A DNA stretch of 64,000 nt, from the NCBI GenBank assembly GCA_012267385.1, contig JAAXGW010000030.1, positions 1 through 64,000 on the forward strand, written 5' to 3'. This DNA comes from OMG group bacterium. GTDB taxonomy: Bacteria > Pseudomonadota > Gammaproteobacteria > Pseudomonadales > Azotimanducaceae. Of this stretch, positions 34,691 to 43,521 are shown in pieces. Position 1 is the first letter of the stretch. Every line of letters starts with the position of its first letter. The position numbers and the translations under genes are program-made. The notes under the pieces were generated by a model. It had not been told where the DNA came from. It saw only the letters and a program-made list of their open reading frames with translations, and searched no databases.

Positions 34691-36911
34691 TTCGCGCATT
34701 CCAAACTTTTTCCGGTTGGATGTAACAGAGCGACTCGAGAAACTGACCGAACACGGTTTCATCGACGCCTCAGACGAGTTATCTTTAGATTCCGGAACCC
34801 ACACATTGCGTCGGCACATCGCCGATAAGATGATCGAAAACGTGGTTGGAGTGTTTGGTTTGCCACTTGGCGTTGCGGTTAACTTCTTAATTAACGGCAA
34901 GGAATATGTCGTTCCCTTGGTGGTCGAAGAACCTTCGGTTGTCGCGGGTCTCTCTGGTGCCGCACGGACAGCACGAGTCAACGGAGGTTTCGCGGTCGCG
35001 TGTTCAGCACCCATAATCACTGGACAAGTCCAAATCGTGTATATCGACGATGTAGAACTTGCACGTGAAAAGTTGTTGGAACATCGCGACGAAATCCTGA
35101 ATTTAGCGAACACGTTGCACCCCAAAATGGTGGCTCGCGGCGGTGGCGCAAAAGACATCGAGGTGCATACCTACGAAACTGGCCGTAAGGGTTCAATGCT
35201 GGTGCTTCACTTGCACGTAGATACACAAGACGCAATGGGCGCAAACGTCGTGAATGGAATGTGCGAAGGCATCGCTAGTCTCATTGAATCGATTACAGGT
35301 GGAACGGTATTCCTAAGCATCCTTTCGAACCTTACGGACCGCTCAATCGTGTGGGCAGAAGTAACCATGCCGACAGAAAATCTAAGTATTCCTGGATTTC
35401 ACGGGAAGGAAGTTTGTGACGGTATAGTGTTAGCGAACGAACTTGCACGGGTGGATCCGTATAGAGCGGCTACACACAACAAAGGCATTATGAATGGTAT
35501 CGACGCGATCGCGGTCGCTACCGGAAACGATTATCGTGCTCTAGAAGCAGCCGCTCACGCTTACGCGGCCCGCGACGGACGCTACCGTGGTTTAACTGAT
35601 TGGGAAGTTAATGAAGAAGGAGACCTAGTCGGCCGACTCGAAATTCCGATCAAGGTAGGAACCGTGGGCGGTTCGCTCGAAACCAATCCAACCGTGCGAC
35701 TCTGCCATCGACTTTTGGGAAATCCGACAGCCATTGAATTAGCAGGAATAATGGGTTGTGTTGGTTTGGCCCAGAACTTTGCAGCTATCCGAGCGCTGGC
35801 GACGGCAGGAATTCAGCAGAATCATATGACCTTACACGCACGAAGTGTAGCGACGTCAGCTCAAGTTCCAGCCGACATCTTTGATCACGTCGTCGACTCC
35901 TTGGTTGAAAACGGTACCATAAAAGTCTGGAAGGCTAAAGAGATCGTTGATCAGATGCGTTCGAACGAACCACAACTACAAGCACAACCGAGAAGCTCGG
36001 CTTTTGGTAAAACTATTTTTCTCGGTGAACATGCAGTGGTCTACGGAAGACCTGCGCTCGCGGTTCCGCTACCTGTGGCCGTGGAAGCAACGATTAGAGA
36101 TTCCGACGTGCCCATGTTGATCGTACCTAGATGGGGAGTGGAGCAACGCATACCCTCCCAAGAAGATCGGCCGCAAGGCTTACTAGGCATGTTGGCCACA
36201 CTGATCGAACGATTAGATCTGAGCGAACGCACCATGTGCATAGAGATTTTTCCCAACGTTCCAAGAGCTATGGGTTTGGGCGGCTCAGCGGCGATCGCTG
36301 TTGCGGTGATCAAAGCGTTCTCTGAACACTATGAGTTGCAACTGAGTCTGGACAAGATCAATGAATTTGCCTATGAGTGCGAACGTGCCGCGCACGGTTC
36401 ACCTTCGGGTGTGGACAATACACTAGCTACTTACGGTAAACCAATACTCTTTCGAAGGGATCAACAAACCAAAGAGGCAACCTTTCAAGAGCTCAAAATT
36501 GGAACACCGATACACGTACTGATTGGCATGAGCGGTAAAGAGAGTCTCACGGCGATGATGGTCGCGCAAGTTCGCGACGGTCGAGAGCGGAACACTGCAG
36601 AGTACGAACGAGTGTTTGATGCGATCGGTAAGCTAACCGAGGCTGGAGCTAGGGCATTTCAGGTGGGCAACATTCAAAAATTAGGGACACTCATGAACTT
36701 GTGTCAAGGATACCTCAATGGATTGCAACTATCTACTCCTGAGATTGAAGAACTAGTACATATCGCACGAGTGCACGGCGCGCTTGGAGCGAAATTGACT
36801 GGCTCAGGTGGTGGCGGAAGCATCGTGGCAATTTTTGAAGAGTCCCCCGGCTCAGCCATTGATGCCATGAAAGATGCCGGTTATGATGCCTTCTCCTTTC
36901 TGCTGAAATAG
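34662..36911 (+). CDS. HMG-CoA reductase-mevalonate kinase fusion protein
   Basis: A single uninterrupted 749-aa frame encodes two mevalonate-pathway enzymes. Residues 1 to about 433 are a class II HMG-CoA reductase: MIENVVGVFGLP (57-68), EEPSVVA with catalytic E90, THNKGIMNGIDAIAVATGND with K274 and D290, and LHAR with H392. After a short linker (about 434-446), residues 447-749 are a mevalonate kinase: GKTIFLGEHAVVYGRPALAV (449-468), PRAMGLGGSAA (534-544), HGSPSGVDN with D585, and KLTGSGGGGS (711-720). Both domains look complete with all key residues. The product would reduce HMG-CoA to mevalonate and phosphorylate it. No stop or frameshift separates the domains. It overlaps mvaK2 by 29 bases. 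Confidence 0.95.
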   Translation: MESESKKQRNSRIPNFFRLDVTERLEKLTEHGFIDASDELSLDSGTHTLRRHIADKMIENVVGVFGLPLGVAVNFLINGKEYVVPLVVEEPSVVAGLSGAARTARVNGGFAVACSAPIITGQVQIVYIDDVELAREKLLEHRDEILNLANTLHPKMVARGGGAKDIEVHTYETGRKGSMLVLHLHVDTQDAMGANVVNGMCEGIASLIESITGGTVFLSILSNLTDRSIVWAEVTMPTENLSIPGFHGKEVCDGIVLANELARVDPYRAATHNKGIMNGIDAIAVATGNDYRALEAAAHAYAARDGRYRGLTDWEVNEEGDLVGRLEIPIKVGTVGGSLETNPTVRLCHRLLGNPTAIELAGIMGCVGLAQNFAAIRALATAGIQQNHMTLHARSVATSAQVPADIFDHVVDSLVENGTIKVWKAKEIVDQMRSNEPQLQAQPRSSAFGKTIFLGEHAVVYGRPALAVPLPVAVEATIRDSDVPMLIVPRWGVEQRIPSQEDRPQGLLGMLATLIERLDLSERTMCIEIFPNVPRAMGLGGSAAIAVAVIKAFSEHYELQLSLDKINEFAYECERAAHGSPSGVDNTLATYGKPILFRRDQQTKEATFQELKIGTPIHVLIGMSGKESLTAMMVAQVRDGRERNTAEYERVFDAIGKLTEAGARAFQVGNIQKLGTLMNLCQGYLNGLQLSTPEIEELVHIARVHGALGAKLTGSGGGGSIVAIFEESPGSAIDAMKDAGYDAFSFLLK

Positions 36912-36932
36912 AATGGTTAATATCAATTTTCT

Positions 36933-37712
36933 ATGATATTTTCGACTTGGAACATTAACGGTCTTCGGGCTCGATTCGATCTTGTTAGTCACTGGTTAGA
37001 CAAACGCAAACCAGATGTCGTTGCTTTACAAGAAACCAAGACCGAAGATGCTTCTTTCCCAGTAGCTCAATTTGAAGCTTTAGGATACCACTGCTATATA
37101 CATGGCGAACGCGCCTGGAACGGTGTAGCTCTACTGTCGCGGCAGAAAATGGAAGTACTTACCACCGGACTTCCTGGCGAAGCAGACACAGGGGCGCGGC
37201 TAATCACCGCGAAAATAGATGACTTTACCATGACGTCTGTGTATTGTCCCAACGGAAAGAATCCTGAACACAAAGATTTTGCTGCAAAACTCACTTGGTT
37301 TGATTCATTGGGAAAGTATTGGCAGGAGCTTACGCAAGACTACGATACCTCGGTGATCGGTGGAGACTTCAATATCGTCCCTAGCGCCAGAGACTCTTGG
37401 CGAGGACAAGAAGGTGATGGAGAGATGTTTCACACGGTTGCGGAAAGAGAGAAACTCTGGGCGTTCGTAGCGCAGGACGTACACGATTTATATCGCGAAC
37501 TAAATGCTGGGACAAAGGAGTTCACTTGGTGGGACTATCGAGGTGGCTCTTGGGAAAAAGGAGAGGGCTTACGGATCGACATGATTTATGGAACTCCTAA
37601 AGTGCGCGCGTTGACAGAGAGAGTAGTTATCGATAAGGATTATCGAGATCGAATTGACGATTTAACACCATCAGATCACGTACCGGTTTATGTCGAATTG
37701 AAGAGTCTCTGA
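36933..37712 (+). CDS. xthA: Exodeoxyribonuclease III
   Basis: A 259-aa EEP-family nuclease acting on abasic sites and 3' ends in base-excision repair. Conserved residues are in STWNINGLRAR (N7 region), VVALQETKTED (metal-binding Glu), GGDFNIVPSARD (Asp/Asn pair), LRIDMIYGTP and LTPSDHVPVYVEL (catalytic Asp-His). Length matches ExoIII (268). It starts 21 bases after the fusion gene, so it may be cotranscribed with the mevalonate operon. It ends before a short inverted repeat (37711-37730). Confidence 0.93.
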   Translation: MIFSTWNINGLRARFDLVSHWLDKRKPDVVALQETKTEDASFPVAQFEALGYHCYIHGERAWNGVALLSRQKMEVLTTGLPGEADTGARLITAKIDDFTMTSVYCPNGKNPEHKDFAAKLTWFDSLGKYWQELTQDYDTSVIGGDFNIVPSARDSWRGQEGDGEMFHTVAEREKLWAFVAQDVHDLYRELNAGTKEFTWWDYRGGSWEKGEGLRIDMIYGTPKVRALTERVVIDKDYRDRIDDLTPSDHVPVYVELKSL

Positions 37713-37757
37713 CTCTTAGATCGTAGAGTCTAACAAACATAACGTTTTTTTTAGTTA

Positions 37758-40700
37758 GTGAACGAAGTAGATCAACAAGTGCGCGCGCGTCGTCGCGCAA
37801 AACATCGAAGACGACCTCGGCGCCGAGAGCCGCGACCACCCTCTGAGAGTAAGTTCGGTCGCACTTGGTGGGGTAAACTTTGGCTTAACTCATTTATTGG
37901 AATTGACTTCCAAAACAGAATTCCACGAGGTCGGTTGTACGCGAATCCTACTCGAGTTCGGTCTTTAGAAATTAAGGGAACCACAGTGACCGCTCCTGTG
38001 AAAGGGCGCAGGAAGCATCCATATAGGGTCAAAGTTTCACTACGCCCATTTTCGAAATCTGAACGTTCCCAGATATTGAAAGCAGTGAGTAGTAATCCAT
38101 TTGTGTTGGGTGAATTGCTGAATGGTCAGTTACCTGCAGATATTCACGAACTAGCTAACGAACGTGGCATTAATCTCCTACCAAAGGATTGGAAATCGCT
38201 GAACGGCACCTGCAGTTGTCCTGATTGGGCGGTTCCCTGTAAACATCTTGCTGCTGTTATCTATCTACTAGCAAACGAGATCGACAAGAATCCCTTCCTG
38301 ATCTTTCGATTACACGGCATGGACTTGCTCGCTGAAGTGAAAAAGCGTTCTCATGTCGATCATGAGAAGCCCGACACGACCGAAGCGGTTGAATCACAGC
38401 TCACTAGTGAAACTTCATCGGTACCGAGAAAGTCTCCCTTACCTTTGCTGGATCTCGATCTCTCTGCAATTCCAGATTTGGGTGAGAGACTGTTTACTCT
38501 GTTACAAGATCGACCACTATTCCACGAAAACGATTTTCGCGAGATACTGAAGACTCAATATGCTCGTACCAGTTTACGAGTAGCTCGATTAGAACCCGGT
38601 TTACGGGATGACGCAATTGATGTCAGGGATTACTTGGGAAATACGATCTTCATCGATGATTTTGGTTCGTTTGTCAGCTCTGTCGATGCCTCGGGGGAAG
38701 TGATACACAAATGGCAACATGATTGGATTGAAGATCTCTTTCGCTTACGCACCCATGGGTTGAAATCTGTAAACGAAGGGGACGCACATGCAGTCTTCTG
38801 GTATGTGGTGTTTCGTGTAGCACTGAAACTATTAACACAACAAGCGTTCGTTCCGCGTATGGTCGCATATCCCAATGGGGAGTCTACCATTCATTGGGGG
38901 GCTGCGACAATAGATGGCGCGATCACCGAGATCCTAACCCAACTTTATGAGCTCTGTCCCGAAGACATGTTGCGGCACGACTCGACCGAAAACGATGGAT
39001 TTCTTGAACCCAAGCAACAGGTTGATGGCATACTAAATCTGTTGTTGACTCACTTCATTAGTTTGGCTTTCCACTTCGCTCCCCCAGAAGACCATGACGA
39101 CACAGTGCAAATGTGGTTCTTCACTGGATCCCGACGCAAGTTCAAGTGGTTCGGATACCGAGATACTCCGCAGGTGGTCCAACGTTGGCTGAACTGCCTA
39201 AGCTTTCGTGATCGATCCCATCGTGTCTTGATGTTCATTCAGGAAATTTTGCCGTCGGATCGAAAACCCGAACTACTCTCTTTATCGCGCGAAGGCCTAC
39301 AAATTTCTACGGATCTCCTACTGGGCGTTACTTTCAAAGTCGAACGTGACACGAGAGTTTATTCGCTCGCTGAAATCGGGGCGGAAGCAACGAGCATTCC
39401 AGATGGTCCACTCATTCTCAGTGATCTTGCCTTTCTTAGTACTTACTTTCCGGACCTGAGAGACCTGCTACAAAGTTCAGCCCGCGGCAATGAAGATCTC
39501 CGTTCGTATTCCTTTGGGGAGTTCACGCCGATATTGCTCCAAGTGTTACCCGTACTCAGGCTTCTTGGAGTCCATCTAATCCTGCCGAAGAGTCTTGATC
39601 GACTCCTACGACCGAAGGTGTCAGTCCGAGTTTCCCGGAAATCAAAACAGGAAGTGAAGAGTTATTTACAACTGAACGACATCGTTGCGTTCGACTGGCA
39701 GGTCGCATTGGGTGAAACCAAAGTGTCCCAAGAAGACTTTTTGCGGTTAGTAGAAGCTGCTCAAGGACTTGTTCACATAAACGGAGAGTATGTATTTATC
39801 GATTCGGATGAAGCGGAAGATCTTGCAACGAGACTAGACGAACTGCCGAACTCGATGTCGTCGATGGATATTCTTCGAGCCGGGCTAGCTGAGGAATTTG
39901 ATGAGGCTGACGTTGAAGTGGATGAGTCATTTAATGAACTGTTAACCTCAATCATGCAAGTCGAACCGGTGGAGATTCCCAAAGAACTGTGTGGTACGCT
40001 GAGACCTTACCAACGTGTCGGTTTTCAGTGGCTCGTAAAGAACACCACATTCGGGTTTGGGTCATTACTCGCCGATGACATGGGACTAGGTAAAACCATT
40101 CAGGTAATCTCTTTTCTCTTACATCAAAAAGCGAAAGGAGAGCTGAACGAATCTGGCGCACTCGTGGTCGCGCCCACTTCGGTGCTTACGAATTGGCGCA
40201 AAGAGATTGAGAGGTTTGCACCGTCCCTCAGTGTCAAGGTCTATCACGGCACGGCACGTGAGGCGACCCAACTACAGAGCGACGTAATCCTTACTAGCTA
40301 CGGGGTAATTAGAAGTGATGTGGATGAGTTGAAAGAGACCCTCTTTCCCACTCTAGTCATCGATGAAGCTCAGAACATTAAGAATCCGGATGCACAACAG
40401 ACCAAGGCTATAAAACAAATACATGCCTCGTCCAAAATTGCTTTGAGCGGGACTCCGGTCGAAAATCGTCTGCTGGACTATTGGAGTATTTTTGACTTCG
40501 CGATGCCGCGTTATCTCGGTTCGAGAAAAAAGTTTACAGACTCATTTGCGAGACCTATCGAGTTAGATCGAAGTCAAGAGACGTTGGAATCCTTCCGCAA
40601 AATCACTGCGCCGTTCATATTGCGTCGAGCTAAAAGCGACAAGTCCATTATCAGTGACTTACCAGACAAGATTGAATCCAATAGATTCTGTTCGCTAACC

Positions 40701-41396
40701 TCCGAACAAGCGACACTGTATCAGAAGACCGTTGATGATACGATGCACAAAATCGACCAAGCGGAGTCAAAAATCAAGCGCAACGCTAGTGTGTTGAATC
40801 TGATGTTGCGTTTAAAACAGATCTGCAATTCGCCGAGTCACTTTTTAAAGCGGGATTACATTTCAACAGAAGAATCTGGCAAACTGTCTTTGTTTGTCGA
40901 TATTCTCGGAGAAGCTTTAGACGCTGACGAGAAGGTGCTCGTGTTCACTCAGTTTGCTAAGATGGGGGAGCAACTGGTGACTTGTGTCGAAGCTGAATTT
41001 GGGTTCGAACCAGCATTCTTGCATGGTGGCGTGTCTCGAACGATGCGCGATAAAATGATCGATTCTTTTCAGAACGACAGTAAGTCGCGCGCAATGATTC
41101 TTTCACTGAAGGCTGGAGGAACCGGAGTGAATCTGACTGCTGCCAATCAAGTAGTACATTACGACCTTTGGTGGAACCCTGCGGTCGAAAACCAAGCAAC
41201 GGATAGGGCGTTCCGGATTGGTCAGACCAAGAACGTATTGGTGCACCGATTGATAACTGAAAACACCTTTGAAGAGAAAATTAACGATATGATCGTGGAT
41301 AAAAAGGCACTAGCCGAGATGACGGTCGCGGACGGCGAAATTTCGATCACCGAGTTGTCCACAGAAGAGATTCGAGAGATCGTGGAACTTCGATGA
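37758..41396 (+). CDS. SWIM zinc-finger / SNF2 family helicase fusion
   Basis: A 1212-aa cytoplasmic protein. The N-terminus is very basic (residues 8-27), followed by FGRTWWGKLWLNSF, typical of SWIM-domain proteins. The SWIM zinc finger is CSCPDWAVPCKH (152-163), giving CxCx6CxH. A long middle region without recognised motifs follows. A complete SNF2 helicase core occupies about residues 740-1212: DDMGLGKTIQV (Walker A), VIDEAQNIKNP (DEAQ box), SGTPVENRLLDYW, KAGGTGVNLTAANQV and QATDRAFRIGQ. In many bacteria the SWIM and SNF2 parts are separate neighbouring genes. It probably remodels protein-DNA complexes; the target is unknown. The start is GTG, with no strong ribosome binding site. Confidence 0.9.
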   Translation: MNEVDQQVRARRRAKHRRRPRRREPRPPSESKFGRTWWGKLWLNSFIGIDFQNRIPRGRLYANPTRVRSLEIKGTTVTAPVKGRRKHPYRVKVSLRPFSKSERSQILKAVSSNPFVLGELLNGQLPADIHELANERGINLLPKDWKSLNGTCSCPDWAVPCKHLAAVIYLLANEIDKNPFLIFRLHGMDLLAEVKKRSHVDHEKPDTTEAVESQLTSETSSVPRKSPLPLLDLDLSAIPDLGERLFTLLQDRPLFHENDFREILKTQYARTSLRVARLEPGLRDDAIDVRDYLGNTIFIDDFGSFVSSVDASGEVIHKWQHDWIEDLFRLRTHGLKSVNEGDAHAVFWYVVFRVALKLLTQQAFVPRMVAYPNGESTIHWGAATIDGAITEILTQLYELCPEDMLRHDSTENDGFLEPKQQVDGILNLLLTHFISLAFHFAPPEDHDDTVQMWFFTGSRRKFKWFGYRDTPQVVQRWLNCLSFRDRSHRVLMFIQEILPSDRKPELLSLSREGLQISTDLLLGVTFKVERDTRVYSLAEIGAEATSIPDGPLILSDLAFLSTYFPDLRDLLQSSARGNEDLRSYSFGEFTPILLQVLPVLRLLGVHLILPKSLDRLLRPKVSVRVSRKSKQEVKSYLQLNDIVAFDWQVALGETKVSQEDFLRLVEAAQGLVHINGEYVFIDSDEAEDLATRLDELPNSMSSMDILRAGLAEEFDEADVEVDESFNELLTSIMQVEPVEIPKELCGTLRPYQRVGFQWLVKNTTFGFGSLLADDMGLGKTIQVISFLLHQKAKGELNESGALVVAPTSVLTNWRKEIERFAPSLSVKVYHGTAREATQLQSDVILTSYGVIRSDVDELKETLFPTLVIDEAQNIKNPDAQQTKAIKQIHASSKIALSGTPVENRLLDYWSIFDFAMPRYLGSRKKFTDSFARPIELDRSQETLESFRKITAPFILRRAKSDKSIISDLPDKIESNRFCSLTSEQATLYQKTVDDTMHKIDQAESKIKRNASVLNLMLRLKQICNSPSHFLKRDYISTEESGKLSLFVDILGEALDADEKVLVFTQFAKMGEQLVTCVEAEFGFEPAFLHGGVSRTMRDKMIDSFQNDSKSRAMILSLKAGGTGVNLTAANQVVHYDLWWNPAVENQATDRAFRIGQTKNVLVHRLITENTFEEKINDMIVDKKALAEMTVADGEISITELSTEEIREIVELR

Positions 41397-42391
41397 ACAA
41401 GTCTTGGTTAGAGTACTCTCTTCGCACATCAGTGTTTTTCATAGGACTGAGTATGTTGTCTTGTGCACACTTGGAAGTGGAGTATGAAAACATGTGGGAT
41501 GCGATCGTGGCAGCTGATCTCGGAGCGATTAAGAAATTCTTAAACGAAGGTGGCGACCCAAACTCAGGTCGAGAGTCAGACAATCGGTTACCGCTCATGC
41601 ATGCGACGTTGCACGATAAAGCGAATGTTGTCGAGTTGCTGATCGACAACGGAGCAGATGTAAACGGTAGCGATGTCGTTGGAAACTCGTGCTTGATGAC
41701 CGCCGCGTTTCTCGGAGCTGTCGACTCCGTGCAAGCACTTATATCGGGTGGCGCCAACTTGTTTCATCGAAATGTAATCGGTGAAGACGTGATCGATGCT
41801 GTAGGTATAAACTGGCGGATGACAAACTACTACGCAAATGAAATTTATCAATTAGGGGTTACCCGAGAGGCTGTTGAAGCTGGTCGCGACAGGGTGCGAC
41901 CCATTCTGCAGGAAGCACGGGAACAAGCTGCTGAGCAAGACATCTGGGTTGCGTTAGCTTTGGATCGCTTGGACTTGGTCAAAAGCCATTTAACCGGAGT
42001 CGACGATATAGCCACCATTGTTACCACAGAGGGTAGTCCCATTCTTGTCGCAGCGTCTGCTCTCGGACAGGTGGAGACTGTGAAATATCTCTTGCAAGCG
42101 GGTGCTGATATTGAGTCTCGTGACGCTCTTGGCTCAACATCACTTTTTGTAGCTGCATTGTTCGGGCACGAAGATACCGCGAAAGTTCTATTAGAGAATG
42201 ACGCCGATGTTTCGACAGTCAACTTTCAAGGTACTGACCTGAACGGTGCTCTTCAACTAGACTGGGACTTAACCAAGGGAATAGCCACATTGATTGGATT
42301 GTCACTAGAGGAAGAAAAGCTTAAGAACGCAAGGGCGAGAGTCAAAGAAATGATAAAGGCTCGGCAGGACGTACAAAACAGTGCCGACTAA
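41393..42391 (+). CDS. Ankyrin-repeat lipoprotein
   Basis: A 332-aa predicted lipoprotein. The N-terminal hydrophobic segment ends in LSMLSCAH, so C22 is the likely lipidated residue. Two blocks of ankyrin repeats follow: residues about 35-130 (NRLPLMHATLHDKANVVELLIDNGADVNG) and about 185-285 (GSPILVAASALGQVETVKYLLQAGADIES). The central segment and C-terminus are helical and charged. It should bind a protein partner at the periplasmic face. Its ATG overlaps the helicase stop by 4 bases, so the genes are coupled, although the products would act in different compartments. Confidence 0.82.
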   Translation: MNKSWLEYSLRTSVFFIGLSMLSCAHLEVEYENMWDAIVAADLGAIKKFLNEGGDPNSGRESDNRLPLMHATLHDKANVVELLIDNGADVNGSDVVGNSCLMTAAFLGAVDSVQALISGGANLFHRNVIGEDVIDAVGINWRMTNYYANEIYQLGVTREAVEAGRDRVRPILQEAREQAAEQDIWVALALDRLDLVKSHLTGVDDIATIVTTEGSPILVAASALGQVETVKYLLQAGADIESRDALGSTSLFVAALFGHEDTAKVLLENDADVSTVNFQGTDLNGALQLDWDLTKGIATLIGLSLEEEKLKNARARVKEMIKARQDVQNSAD

Positions 42392-42442
42392 AAGAAGCAA
42401 GAATAGACTTGTCGCGTTAAGCGTCTTCGATCGGCGATAGCC

Positions 42443-43396
42443 ATGGACCTCTGGCTCAGCGTTATTGTTATTGTTTTAGTAGCAATAGTCGCCATTGGAG
42501 TAATCGTTGTACTCAAGCGAGAATCCAGGCAACTAGCCGATAGACTACACGAACTCGAACAAACCCAGACTCGCACTCTTGACGAGCGGTTTTCGGGAAA
42601 TTTGCACCAAACAGTCTCCCATCTACAAGGAGTACAACAGTCCCTTGGACAAATACTTGAGTCGCAACGTAGTATTCAAGATCTTTCGCAAGGCTTGCAA
42701 ACGTTGAACGACCTCATGACCAACAAGCAAGCGCGTGGCCATGTAGGCGAGACTCAATTGAAAGATATAGTCAAAGACGCGTTACCAGCTGATTTCTATG
42801 ATTTTCAAGTAACCTTGGAGAACACTATACGCGAGTCTTCTACAAGAGTGGACTGTTTGTTGAAGATGCCCGAACCCTCTGGACACTTAGCAGTAGATTC
42901 GAAATTTCCATTAGAGAGTTTCATTGCCTATCGGCAAGCAACCGATGAGACTAGTCAGAAACAAGCTAAAAAAGAATTGTTAGCGAGTCTGCGACGACAT
43001 CTTCGGGACATAAGCGAGAAGTACATTATTGAGGGGACGACCGCAGACTGTGCTCTAATGTTTTTGCCGTCGGAAGCGGTTTATTCCATGATCCACGCGG
43101 AGCTTCCAGAGATTGTACAGGAGTCGCAAAAATATCGCGTGTACATCGTGAGCCCTTCGACTATGATGGCGACAGTAGTGACCCTGCGTTCAATCTTTAG
43201 GGATGTCGATATTCGCAAACGGGCTGATGACATTCGTACACGGCTGGGCGTTATTGCGGACGACGTGAATCGATTCAACGAACGTCTCACGAAACTTGGT
43301 CAACACTTTGACCAAACTCAGAGAGACCTTACTGATTTGAATACATCTGGGAAGAAAATAGTAGCCTCGATCACGAAGGTACAAGACTTGGGTTAG
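42443..43396 (+). CDS. rmuC: RmuC-family DNA recombination protein
   Basis: A 317-aa protein with one N-terminal membrane helix (residues 4-25), a coiled-coil region (about 30-95) and the RmuC core domain. Recognisable segments are GHVGETQLKDIVKDALP, VDCLLKMPEPSGHLAVDSKFPLESF and ALMFLPSEAVYSMIHAELPE, with a PD-(D/E)XK-like nuclease fold reported for the family. It is shorter than E. coli RmuC (475) because the coiled coil is reduced. The role is limiting DNA inversions and protecting chromosome structure; the mechanism is not known. Confidence 0.88.
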   Translation: MDLWLSVIVIVLVAIVAIGVIVVLKRESRQLADRLHELEQTQTRTLDERFSGNLHQTVSHLQGVQQSLGQILESQRSIQDLSQGLQTLNDLMTNKQARGHVGETQLKDIVKDALPADFYDFQVTLENTIRESSTRVDCLLKMPEPSGHLAVDSKFPLESFIAYRQATDETSQKQAKKELLASLRRHLRDISEKYIIEGTTADCALMFLPSEAVYSMIHAELPEIVQESQKYRVYIVSPSTMMATVVTLRSIFRDVDIRKRADDIRTRLGVIADDVNRFNERLTKLGQHFDQTQRDLTDLNTSGKKIVASITKVQDLG

Positions 43397-43521
43397 CACA
43401 ATCCAACGGCAAGCACTAGGTGTCCGAAAGCGACACAGTCGGCATAAGAACATGGTAATCCCGTGACTAACTACAATCACGTCTCGAATACACACATCAA
43501 ACAGTACTTCTTACTAACCTC

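Noticed and set aside
37703-37752. Hairpin GACTCT...AGAGTC followed by eight T at 37745-37752 as a terminator after xthA
   Set aside because: The T run begins 14 bases after the stem, too far for an intrinsic terminator, and it lies at the helicase gene start. A weak end or pause remains possible.
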